A DNA stretch of 47,741 nucleotides from an archaeon (GTDB lineage Archaea; Nanobdellota; Nanobdellia; Pacearchaeales; GW2011-AR1), in NCBI GenBank assembly GCA_030620045.1, contig JAUXAD010000003.1, positions 1 to 47,741 on the forward strand, written 5' to 3'. Made by a program: the position numbers and the translations under genes. This document shows positions 28,134 through 36,041 of the stretch, piece after piece. Each line of letters starts with the position of its first letter. Position 1 is the first letter of the stretch. A model generated the notes under the pieces. It saw nothing but the letters and a program-made list of their open reading frames with translations, made no database searches and was not told the origin of the DNA.

Positions 28134-28643
28134 TCAAAGATATTTTAATAGGAAAACTGCTGAATTATTATTCCCATATTGGTAATCTTTTATCAAACCA
28201 GCATTTTCATATTTATTCTTTTTATAAAAATTAATTACCTTATCATCCCCTTTATTGGTAAAGACAAACATTTTCTTCACTCCCTTTTTCTTGGCGTACA
28301 CTTCAATCTTATTAAGTAGACCAAAGCCGATGCCTTTTCCTTTCAGGTCAGGATGTATTGCTATGACAATAATGACCCATTTCTCAGTACCTTCTCTGTT
28401 ATTGATAGGACTTTCTTGTTGAGCATAAATCATCCCAACAAGATTGCCATTAGAATCATGAGCTTTAATACAAACCCCTTTTCCTTGATTTATCATTTTT
28501 TTCATTTCAGAAAATGAAAGCCATTCATCTAAAGAAGAATCCGGAGTTGACGAGAATGAAGAAGAAACCAAATTAATTATAGAATCTAAATCACTTGACA
28601 ATTTTGTTTCAGTATATTTTACATTCATATTTCTTTCCCTCAC
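28134..28643 (-). CDS. GNAT-family N-acetyltransferase
   Basis: VIAIHPDLKGKGIGFGLLNKIEVYAKKKG acetyl-CoA binding motif. Confidence 0.88.
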   Translation of the reverse strand: MRERNMNVKYTETKLSSDLDSIINLVSSSFSSTPDSSLDEWLSFSEMKKMINQGKGVCIKAHDSNGNLVGMIYAQQESPINNREGTEKWVIIVIAIHPDLKGKGIGFGLLNKIEVYAKKKGVKKMFVFTNKGDDKVINFYKKNKYENAGLIKDYQYGNNNSAVFLLKYL

Positions 28644-28825
28644 AAATCCCTTCCCTGCAAAGTCCTCCGCCCATTTGCCTTTGCCCGTTCAATCGCCTTC
28701 TCTAACATGTCTTCAACTTTCCTTTCCATCGCAATTCCAACTTCATCAGCAACACTGCTCACAGAATTCTCTTTATCTAATTCTTTCACAACTTTTTTGA
28801 TATTTGATTTTACAATTAGTACCAT
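28640..28825 (-). CDS. Short archaeal histone-fold protein
   Basis: ERKVEDMLEKAIERAKANGRRTLQGRDL resembles histone alpha2-loop2; 61 aa. Confidence 0.7.
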   Translation of the reverse strand: MVLIVKSNIKKVVKELDKENSVSSVADEVGIAMERKVEDMLEKAIERAKANGRRTLQGRDL

Positions 28826-28916
28826 ATTATAAATTGTCTAAAGGTCTTTTTATATTTATCAGATTTAAATCCTTGTCTTTAGTAACATTTTTATAATATC
28901 TTAAATTAATAAAATT

Positions 28917-29234
28917 ATGAAAGCGAAACATTATATCTTGATTATATTCTTTTTAACAATAATCGTAATTGGTATTTACATTTATACTCAACAAGATGAA
29001 AAATCATCAACCATAACAAAAACAGGAGAAGTTTATGTTTTTGGAAATGAACCTTTTACAGAATTGGGCTTAAAAGTTGAAGATGAAAAAACTTATTGTT
29101 TAATTGGTCCACTTAAAGATGAATTATGGAGTTTTCAAAACACTATTCTTATGGTTGAAGGTAACATCATCGAAGAATATTCCTGTGGTCTTGAAGGAAA
29201 AACAATTAATGTTACTTCTTATGAAATCAAGTAG
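28917..29234 (+). CDS. Secreted/membrane-anchored small hypothetical protein
   Basis: N-terminal TM HYILIIFFLTIIVIGIYIY; ectodomain VYVFGNEPFTELGLKVEDEKTYCLIG. Confidence 0.6.
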   Translation: MKAKHYILIIFFLTIIVIGIYIYTQQDEKSSTITKTGEVYVFGNEPFTELGLKVEDEKTYCLIGPLKDELWSFQNTILMVEGNIIEEYSCGLEGKTINVTSYEIK

Positions 29235-29247
29235 ACCATATTCAATT

Positions 29248-30717
29248 CTATTTCACTTTCTCCAACAATTTAATTATCTTCCCTTTCCCAACAGCTAAAA
29301 TCAGAGAAGCAAGTCTAGGACCTTTTATTTTTCCAATAATAACTTCATAAGCTCCTTCAAAAAACTCTTTGACATCTATATCAACTGCTTCACAAATATT
29401 ATAAAATTCATTAAACAATTCATCTTCTGTAAAATCTTTAACAGCCAAAGATTCCTTCAGAGCTTTCAAAGCCTGCTTTTGTTTTGTATCCAACTTAATC
29501 TTTATCTTTTCCTGAAGTTCAAACCTAAAATCTTCACTAGCATAATTCTCCAACCAATTCTTAACTTTTTTTGCTCTTTTTCCTTTTGCTTTTCCAATTT
29601 GAACTAAAGTTATCAAATGTTTAAAGCTCATCTTTTCAGGTTTTTTCTTCGCTACTTCCTTCACTTGTGACAATTCATAGATTCTTTTTTCCTGTGCACT
29701 TGCAAGTCCTTCATAATATCTGTGTTCTAAATCATCATACTCATCATATATTTTTATAACATCATTATCAAAACTTATTGCAAATCCTTTATTCGGACGT
29801 GTGCTTACAAAAATATATCTCAGAATTTCTGGTTCATAAATCTCTAAAACATCATTTAGATTAACCACATTTCCACTTGAACTCGCAAACTCTTTGCCTC
29901 CTTTAATTCTAACCCACTCATAAAATTGATAAAGAGGGGCAGAATAATTAAAAATCTTTTTTGCAATTTCTTTTCCAGTCATAAAACTTCCTCCCTGTAC
30001 ACTATGGTCAATTCCTCCTGGCTCAAAATCAACTTTTTCATAAGTCCATCGAGCAGGCCAGTCAGTTCTCCAGGATAATTTAACTATTCCTTTTTTCCTG
30101 TAATCAAACTTTCCCTTAAACCCGCAATCGCATTCATATTCAATAATATATCCTTTAACATTTATTATCTTTGTAAAATCTTTCTTGCATTTCTCACAAT
30201 AAACATTCAAAGGCAACCAACTTTTTTTCAAAGAATCTTTCCGATATTTATTCAATATCTTTTTAATTTCATTTTTTTTATCCAGAGCTTTTTTTATCAA
30301 CAAGGCATATTTGCATTTTTTATGCATTAAACTCTGCCTGATGAACTCTGGTTTAATTCCAACTTTTTCCAAGGACTTTTCAAATTCTTTTTCAAAATAT
30401 TCAGCATAACTTCCTTTTCCAAAAGGAGAAGGAATACCACTTACAGACATTCCAATATATTTCTCATAATCTTTAGAAACATTTGCCGGAACTTTTCGAA
30501 ATCTATCATAATCATCCCAGGAATAAATAAACCGAACATTCTTTCCCTTATCTTTCAACGCTCTTACAGCTAAGTCTGTTGTAATAACTTCTCTAAAATT
30601 TCCTATATGAATTGTTCCAGAAGGCGTAATCCCAGAAGCACAGACATATTGCTTTTTCTTACCTTTTTCTTTTATGATTTTATCAGCAATCGCATCAGCC
30701 CAAAAAAACTTTTCCAT
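29248..30717 (-). CDS. lysS: Lysyl-tRNA synthetase, class I
   Basis: ASGITPSGTIHIGNFREVITTD; class I LysRS architecture; SSSGN in place of KMSKS. Confidence 0.93.
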   Translation of the reverse strand: MEKFFWADAIADKIIKEKGKKKQYVCASGITPSGTIHIGNFREVITTDLAVRALKDKGKNVRFIYSWDDYDRFRKVPANVSKDYEKYIGMSVSGIPSPFGKGSYAEYFEKEFEKSLEKVGIKPEFIRQSLMHKKCKYALLIKKALDKKNEIKKILNKYRKDSLKKSWLPLNVYCEKCKKDFTKIINVKGYIIEYECDCGFKGKFDYRKKGIVKLSWRTDWPARWTYEKVDFEPGGIDHSVQGGSFMTGKEIAKKIFNYSAPLYQFYEWVRIKGGKEFASSSGNVVNLNDVLEIYEPEILRYIFVSTRPNKGFAISFDNDVIKIYDEYDDLEHRYYEGLASAQEKRIYELSQVKEVAKKKPEKMSFKHLITLVQIGKAKGKRAKKVKNWLENYASEDFRFELQEKIKIKLDTKQKQALKALKESLAVKDFTEDELFNEFYNICEAVDIDVKEFFEGAYEVIIGKIKGPRLASLILAVGKGKIIKLLEKVK

Positions 30718-30776
30718 GTTTCTATAAGAAAAAGATTATTTATAAAATGTTTCTTGGAAATATAAAAAATAAGAAG

Positions 30777-31304
30777 TTATTTTCTATTTACTAATCGATG
30801 TGTAGGAGCAACAGAAACATTTGTGACATTTCTTTTATAATTTCTGATTTGATCCCCGAATTTTCTGTTTGTTAACTTAGCTAAATCATGGCCTATTCTT
30901 GTTCCGTAAGGTTGAGAATGTCCTGTGTTTACTGTTTCTTCAAAGAGTCTTTTGTATTTTGTAAATTCTGAGCCTTTTGTTATATTTCTACCAAATTTTG
31001 AACTACCAACGCCTGCTCCTTCAAATTCACCAGTTTCAGGATCTATGTAGAAGTTTACCTTATCAATAGCTTCTGTACTATTTTGAGGTTTTACTCTTTC
31101 AATTATAAGAAAATCTAATGCAGGTCTATTCCATGTTCTTCGACTTTGTGCATTCCAAACAATTCCATCAGGAGTTCTTATTCTTGATTCAAATTCTCTT
31201 GGTGTTGAAGAGTATTTTAATGCACCAGTACCAGCAACTAAAACTGCTGTAGCTATTCCTAGTGGCATTAACCTTTTTCCAAAACTTTTTTCTTTGTTTT
31301 TCAT
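30777..31304 (-). CDS. Hypothetical protein with N-terminal hydrophobic segment
   Basis: 175-aa ORF with promoter-like upstream; no family recognised. Confidence 0.55.
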   Translation of the reverse strand: MKNKEKSFGKRLMPLGIATAVLVAGTGALKYSSTPREFESRIRTPDGIVWNAQSRRTWNRPALDFLIIERVKPQNSTEAIDKVNFYIDPETGEFEGAGVGSSKFGRNITKGSEFTKYKRLFEETVNTGHSQPYGTRIGHDLAKLTNRKFGDQIRNYKRNVTNVSVAPTHRLVNRK

Positions 31305-31366
31305 ACAGTCTCTGATATATTAGACTTTATAAATCTTACTAACTGTTCCTACTCTATGATAGTAAA

Positions 31367-31768
31367 TTATTTCCTATCCAACTCTTCATTAACAAGCTCA
31401 TCAACAATTTGTTGAAACTTATTCCATCTACTAACATGTTTGTAAGTTATTTTATTAAAATTATCTTGAAGCTTTTGAACTTTCAAAAATAACTCAAGTA
31501 ATTTTGGATTTCTTACTCTATATTCTCCTAAAAGTTGCTTGACGACTAATTCAGAATCAAGATTGCAGGTTATTTCATTATTAGTACATTTTGAAGCCAG
31601 TTCCAAGGCTTTTATCAAAGCTTCATATTCAGCAATATTATTTGTAACAAATTTTCCAATTTTTGAACTATGTTTTGTAAGAACTTTCTCATCTTCTCTG
31701 ACTATAACGCCTATTGCTCCTTGTCCAGGATTCCCTCTCGAACCTCCATCAGAATTTGTGTATATCAT
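31367..31768 (-). CDS. rnhA: Ribonuclease HI
   Basis: TNSDGGSRGNPGQGAIG, NNIAEYEAL, LDSELVVKQL; D/E/D/D residues placed correctly. Confidence 0.92.
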   Translation of the reverse strand: MIYTNSDGGSRGNPGQGAIGVIVREDEKVLTKHSSKIGKFVTNNIAEYEALIKALELASKCTNNEITCNLDSELVVKQLLGEYRVRNPKLLELFLKVQKLQDNFNKITYKHVSRWNKFQQIVDELVNEELDRK

Positions 31769-31826
31769 TTTATTATATATTTTTCTTAGTATAAAAATTT
31801 ATAAGTTTAAAAGTTAGGGCATAAAT

Positions 31827-32096
31827 ATGGAACCATCAGTTGCCAAGAGATATAAGAAAGGTGATTTGGTAAAATGGTCTAGTAAAGAAGATTACTGCCA
31901 TGCTAATGCTCGGGATTTAATAAATCATCCTGCCGGATTAGCGAGATTATTAGAAGACCCCTTTGCTCTCGGTGATAATTCAGAATCTGTTTTATTCAAA
32001 ATTAAATTCTCTAGATGCAGGTTCCCTCTGGAATATAGTTGTTTATGGTTTGAAGAACCAAGTAAGGAAGATTTGGTTAGATATGCAGCACCTTAA
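31827..32096 (+). CDS. Hypothetical protein, 89 aa
   Basis: TATA-like TTTATAAG upstream; no family recognised. Confidence 0.5.
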   Translation: MEPSVAKRYKKGDLVKWSSKEDYCHANARDLINHPAGLARLLEDPFALGDNSESVLFKIKFSRCRFPLEYSCLWFEEPSKEDLVRYAAP

Positions 32097-32352
32097 ACAC
32101 CTTAAAATCCTGAAACCTCTCTGGTTTAATTTCCACATTTCTTATTTGAGTATGTTTCGGACCTTTTTTACAAAGTTCAATCATTTTATTAACTTCATCA
32201 GAATTTCCTTCTAAAAAAACTTCAATTCTTCCATCTTCTAAATTTCTAACAAAGCCTTTAACATTATATCTTTCAGCATTTTCTTTTACAAACATTCTAA
32301 AAAATACTCCCTGCACAGTTCCGTTAATATAAAGTCTTACACTTTTTTTCAT
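32077..32352 (-). CDS. acyP: Acylphosphatase
   Basis: GTVQGVFFRMFVKENAERYNVKGFVRNLEDGRIEVFLEG. Confidence 0.95.
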   Translation of the reverse strand: MKKSVRLYINGTVQGVFFRMFVKENAERYNVKGFVRNLEDGRIEVFLEGNSDEVNKMIELCKKGPKHTQIRNVEIKPERFQDFKVFKVLHI

Positions 32353-32446
32353 ACAAGAAGAAAACTAAAGAGATTATTAAACATTTTGATAATTAATCAA
32401 TTTCATAAAACATAAACTTTATATATCCTATAATCTTCAATCACAT

Positions 32447-32767
32447 ATGGCAAAGGGGGATAACACATTACCAATTATAACTCATCTCTTGGGATTGTTC
32501 ACAGGTTTTTTAGGACCTCTTATAATTTTACTTGCATCAAAAGATAAATACACAAAAAGCCATGCTAAGGTTGTTCTAAACTGGCAGTTTAGTCTTTTGA
32601 TTTATTTTGCAGTATCTTCAATCTTAATGTTAATCTTAATAGGCTTTCTTGGATTTGTTGCATTAGGAATTATGAATACAATCTTCTCAATAATTGGTGC
32701 TGTGAAAGCTAGCGAAAAAGAGATTTGGAGATATCCTCTTTCAATCAAATTTTTTAAGAAGAATTAA
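32447..32767 (+). CDS. DUF4870-like membrane protein
   Basis: LLGLFTGFLGPLIILLASKDKYTKSHAKVVLNWQFSLLIYF. Confidence 0.8.
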   Translation: MAKGDNTLPIITHLLGLFTGFLGPLIILLASKDKYTKSHAKVVLNWQFSLLIYFAVSSILMLILIGFLGFVALGIMNTIFSIIGAVKASEKEIWRYPLSIKFFKKN

Positions 32768-33614
32768 TTGGCTGTAAAACAAACTCTGGCTTTGCAAAAA
32801 CATCTTTTTCATTTATTATTTTAAACATTCCCACAAATTTATCCTTGCAGAAAACAGAAACAACTTGCTCTTTTTTTAAATCATATTTTTCTGAAAGGTT
32901 TTTATTATACAAGGGTTGCCCATGCAAAATCCTTTCCACGCATTCTTTTTCTATTTCAACAACAGGATAAACTTCACTAACAATCTCTGCTGGAATTATA
33001 ACTTTCTTTAATTCTTCTTCATTCATCTCTTCTAACTTCTCTAAAGCTATTGAATCTTTTTTAAGAAATATTCCTGCTCTTATCCGTCTTAACTCTAACA
33101 TATGAGCTCCAATTTTCATGTAATCTCCTAAATCATGAACAAGTTTTCTAATATAAGTTCCTCCTTGCACTTCTGCACGAAATTTTATATTTTTCCTATC
33201 TTTTTCCAACAACTCAAATTTCTTAATCTCCCTCTCCCTCTCTTGTCTTTTAACTCTAGATTTTACAGGAGGCAATTGCATAATTTTTCCTACAAATTTT
33301 TCTTTAATAACTTTTTTTATTTTTTCTAAAGAAACATCTTCATGAATTCTCATAATTCCTTCATACTCTTTATCTTCTCCTAAAAAATATCCTGTAAGTT
33401 TACAAGCTCTGTTTAAAGCAACTGGCAAAACCCCAGTAACTTTAGGATCTAAAGTTCCAAAATGGCTAGTCTTCCGAAGTTTTAATTTTTTCCTGACAAA
33501 ATCAGAAACATCAAATGATGTAGGGTTAGAAGGTTTATCAATATTTATAATCCCAAATTCTAAGAGTTCTTGGACAGATTTCTTTTGTTTGATTTTTTCT
33601 AAATTTATTTCCAT
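32754..33614 (-). CDS. tRNA/rRNA pseudouridine synthase Cbf5/TruB with PUA domain
   Basis: GIINIDKPSNPTSFDVSDFV, HFGTLDPKVTGVLPVAL, GGTYIRKLVHDLG. Confidence 0.94.
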   Translation of the reverse strand: MEINLEKIKQKKSVQELLEFGIINIDKPSNPTSFDVSDFVRKKLKLRKTSHFGTLDPKVTGVLPVALNRACKLTGYFLGEDKEYEGIMRIHEDVSLEKIKKVIKEKFVGKIMQLPPVKSRVKRQEREREIKKFELLEKDRKNIKFRAEVQGGTYIRKLVHDLGDYMKIGAHMLELRRIRAGIFLKKDSIALEKLEEMNEEELKKVIIPAEIVSEVYPVVEIEKECVERILHGQPLYNKNLSEKYDLKKEQVVSVFCKDKFVGMFKIINEKDVFAKPEFVLQPINSS

Positions 33615-34309
33615 TTTCTTGTTAAAAATCTCTTCCTCTTCTCTTCTTCAAATCTCTCAATAGCATACCTTAAAGTTGTTCTAGGAATATCTTTATAATG
33701 TTTTCCTAAAAATTCTTCTAAAATTTCTTGGTTTCTTTTTCCAACTTCTCTCAACATCCATCCAACTGCTTTATGGATTAAATCATGTTTATCTCCTAAA
33801 AGTATTTCAGCAATTTTGAAAGTATCTTCAAATTGATTCTCTCTGATAAAAGCAAATGTGGATATTATTGCAATTCTCTTTTCCCAAAGATTTTCTGATT
33901 TTGCAAGTTCATACAAGATTGATTTATTTTTATCCAACAACCAATTGCCTACAATGTTCGGAGCAGAAATATCTACAAGATTCCAATTGTTTATTCCATC
34001 AGTGTTATATAAATAAAAATCAAAAATAATTTGCTTCTCTTCCAGAGAAGATTTTTTATATTTATTAATTAGAATTAATAATGCAATCCATCTAGCTTCA
34101 TTATACTCTGATTTTAATAATTCTTTAATATCATCTAAATTTAGCTCTTTATGCTTTTTTGCCAATTCTCTCATCTTTGGAGCCATTAGACCAAGAAAAA
34201 CATCTCCTTCTCCATAATCTCCTTTCCCTGTCTTAAAAAATCTTTGAAGAATTTTCGCCTGTTCACTATTTGCTGAATCTTGAAGTTCTTGTTTTAATTT
34301 TTCTAACAT
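33605..34309 (-). CDS. AlkD-like DNA alkylation repair protein
   Basis: FFKTGKGDYGEGDVFLGLMAPKMRELAKK; EARWIALLILINKYKK; NWNLVDISAPNIVG. Confidence 0.9.
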   Translation of the reverse strand: MLEKLKQELQDSANSEQAKILQRFFKTGKGDYGEGDVFLGLMAPKMRELAKKHKELNLDDIKELLKSEYNEARWIALLILINKYKKSSLEEKQIIFDFYLYNTDGINNWNLVDISAPNIVGNWLLDKNKSILYELAKSENLWEKRIAIISTFAFIRENQFEDTFKIAEILLGDKHDLIHKAVGWMLREVGKRNQEILEEFLGKHYKDIPRTTLRYAIERFEEEKRKRFLTRKWK

Positions 34310-34408
34310 GATTTGATTAAATTGATTCGTTTTAAAAATTGCTCGCTTTCGCTCGAGATTAATAAAATAAATTAATCTAAATTTTTACATTAATAGAATT
34401 TTTAGCGA

Positions 34409-34431
34409 ACATCATGAACTTGTTCTGATGT
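34409..34431. other. Bulged intergenic hairpin downstream of the L31e gene
   Basis: ACATCA-t-GAAC-tt-GTTC-TGATGT, 10 bp with one bulge. Confidence 0.5.
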
Positions 34432-34463
34432 GAGTAATGTAATAAGCGAACAAAGTGAGAGAA

Positions 34464-35060
34464 TTATTTCGCCAACGCCTTTCTTATATGATGTTTCTGC
34501 TTTGTCATTTTTCCAGCAGTCTTTGTCGCGAGCTTTGTTTTCCTAGCAGCTTCTTTTTCTAATTTTTCTCCAGCTTCAACTACTGCAGATTTCTTTTCTT
34601 TCTCTTCAACTTTTTCTTCTTCAGTTTGCTTTTCTTCTTTAGGTTTCTGCATACCTTCTTTAGCCTTTTCCATCATAGACTTTTTCTTTTCAAATATTTC
34701 TTTTGCTTTTCTTTCTTCTTTCTCTTCTCTTAATTTTTTGAATTTTAATTTCTCAGGCATCTCAGAAAGTTCTGCTTCAACAATATCTCCTTTCTTTACT
34801 GCTTTAACTTTAATTCTTATCGGGGGGTTTTTAATCCCTTTAAACCAGACCACTTCATTCAAATATTTGTCAAGCTTAACTTTTTTCAAATCCCTGTCTC
34901 TTATTTTCATATGCCTGACTAAAAATTCCTTTATTGTCTTTATCGCTTTATTTGTTCTCTTATATCTTGGAACAACTTTAGTTTTCTTTCTAAGTGGGAT
35001 TACATATTCTCTTTCAATTTGTTCAGTTTTGATTTCAGTTTTTTTAGCCATTTTATCCAA
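34464..35060 (-). CDS. rpl31e: 50S ribosomal protein L31e with long charged C-terminal extension
   Basis: EREYVIPLRKKTKVVPRYKRTNKAIKTIKEFLVRHMK...LNEVVWFKGIKNPPIRIKVKA. Confidence 0.9.
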   Translation of the reverse strand: MDKMAKKTEIKTEQIEREYVIPLRKKTKVVPRYKRTNKAIKTIKEFLVRHMKIRDRDLKKVKLDKYLNEVVWFKGIKNPPIRIKVKAVKKGDIVEAELSEMPEKLKFKKLREEKEERKAKEIFEKKKSMMEKAKEGMQKPKEEKQTEEEKVEEKEKKSAVVEAGEKLEKEAARKTKLATKTAGKMTKQKHHIRKALAK

Positions 35061-35256
35061 AGTGCGACTTTCTTTGTTTTCTTGGTTTAATATGAAGTTT
35101 AGTTCTTCTCCAAGAACGTCTATTTTTAGTTATACGAGAAGGATGAATTCTCTTTCCCATACCATATTTTCTAAGAACCGCCCAAACAGGAGCCCACTTA
35201 GTTTGTCTTCCTTTTTTTGCAAGTTTTTCTTTTTTCTTAGTATTTTTTATTCCCAT
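35053..35256 (-). CDS. rpl39e: 50S ribosomal protein L39e
   Basis: KGRQTKWAPVWAVLRKYGMGKRIHPSRITKNRRSWRRTKLHI. Confidence 0.88.
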   Translation of the reverse strand: MGIKNTKKKEKLAKKGRQTKWAPVWAVLRKYGMGKRIHPSRITKNRRSWRRTKLHIKPRKQRKSHFG

Positions 35257-35257
35257 C

Positions 35258-35683
35258 TTATTTCACACCCTCCAAAAATTCTTTTCCTTTTTGAGTTAAT
35301 TGTCTCCCAGGTTTTCTTTCTTTCACTCCTCTAACAGCTTTTGCAATTTCTGTAAAACCTGCTTTATCAGCTTGTTGAAGAATAGTCCTAATTATTTTTC
35401 CCCCTGCTCTTTTGAATTTTTCTGGAGCATAACCTCTATTTTTTTTACTTCCATACTTAGTTCTAAGTCTATTAACTCCAACAATTTTCTTTTTGTAAAT
35501 TTGTCTCAAAATACTAGCAGCTCTTTTAAACCAAAAATCAGAGTCATCTATTGGTCTTTCTTTTGCCGGTCCTGATTTAACAAACTCAGCCCATTCAGGT
35601 TTTTCAAATTCAGGAACTTTTTTCAAAGCTTCAGCTAATTTTAAGTTATATTCTCCTGCATCTAATTCATATACTTTGTTCAT
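35258..35683 (-). CDS. rps19e: 30S ribosomal protein S19e
   Basis: DSDFWFKRAASILRQIYKKKIVGVNRLRTKYGSKKNRGYAPEKF. Confidence 0.94.
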   Translation of the reverse strand: MNKVYELDAGEYNLKLAEALKKVPEFEKPEWAEFVKSGPAKERPIDDSDFWFKRAASILRQIYKKKIVGVNRLRTKYGSKKNRGYAPEKFKRAGGKIIRTILQQADKAGFTEIAKAVRGVKERKPGRQLTQKGKEFLEGVK

Positions 35684-35691
35684 TTTATAGC

Positions 35692-35723
35692 ATTCCTTTC
35701 GGAATTAGAACCTCGTTGAGGTT
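35692..35723 (-). promoter_or_regulatory. Tandem hairpins in S19e-L39e-L31e leader
   Basis: Minus strand AACCTC-AAC-GAGGTT and ATTCC-GAAA-GGAAT immediately upstream of the S19e ATG. Confidence 0.5.
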
Positions 35724-35757
35724 AACTAAAATTCAAGAGAAAAAGAGGTTTATAAAA

Positions 35758-36000
35758 TTATCTAACTTTCTTTCTCCACTTTTTCAAAACAATTGTAAAA
35801 CCAATAACACGTGCAGTATAATTCTTTCCCAATTTATCTAAGAGTTCTTTGCAATATTCTTTAACATTCTCCTTGTCATGTCCTGCACTTTTTAATGCAT
35901 GAATTTTTACAAGTTCATGTTTTTTAAAATGATTTTTCAAAGTTTTAATAAAATTATCACTAATTCCTTGCTTCCCAAGCTGAATATTGCTTATTGCCAT
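35758..36000 (-). CDS. YhbY/CRM-domain RNA-binding protein
   Basis: LGKQGISDNFIKTLKNHFKKHELVKIHALKSAG...ARVIGFTIVLKKW. Confidence 0.88.
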   Translation of the reverse strand: MAISNIQLGKQGISDNFIKTLKNHFKKHELVKIHALKSAGHDKENVKEYCKELLDKLGKNYTARVIGFTIVLKKWRKKVR

Positions 36001-36041
36001 AAAAGAACAAAGTTTTTAAGATATAAAAAACTAATCATTAT

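Noticed and set aside
34738-35334. 198-aa plus-strand ORF over ribosomal protein genes
   Set aside because: Antisense to confident L31e/L39e genes; hydrophobic Phe/Ser-rich translation typical of the antisense of Lys/Glu-rich genes.
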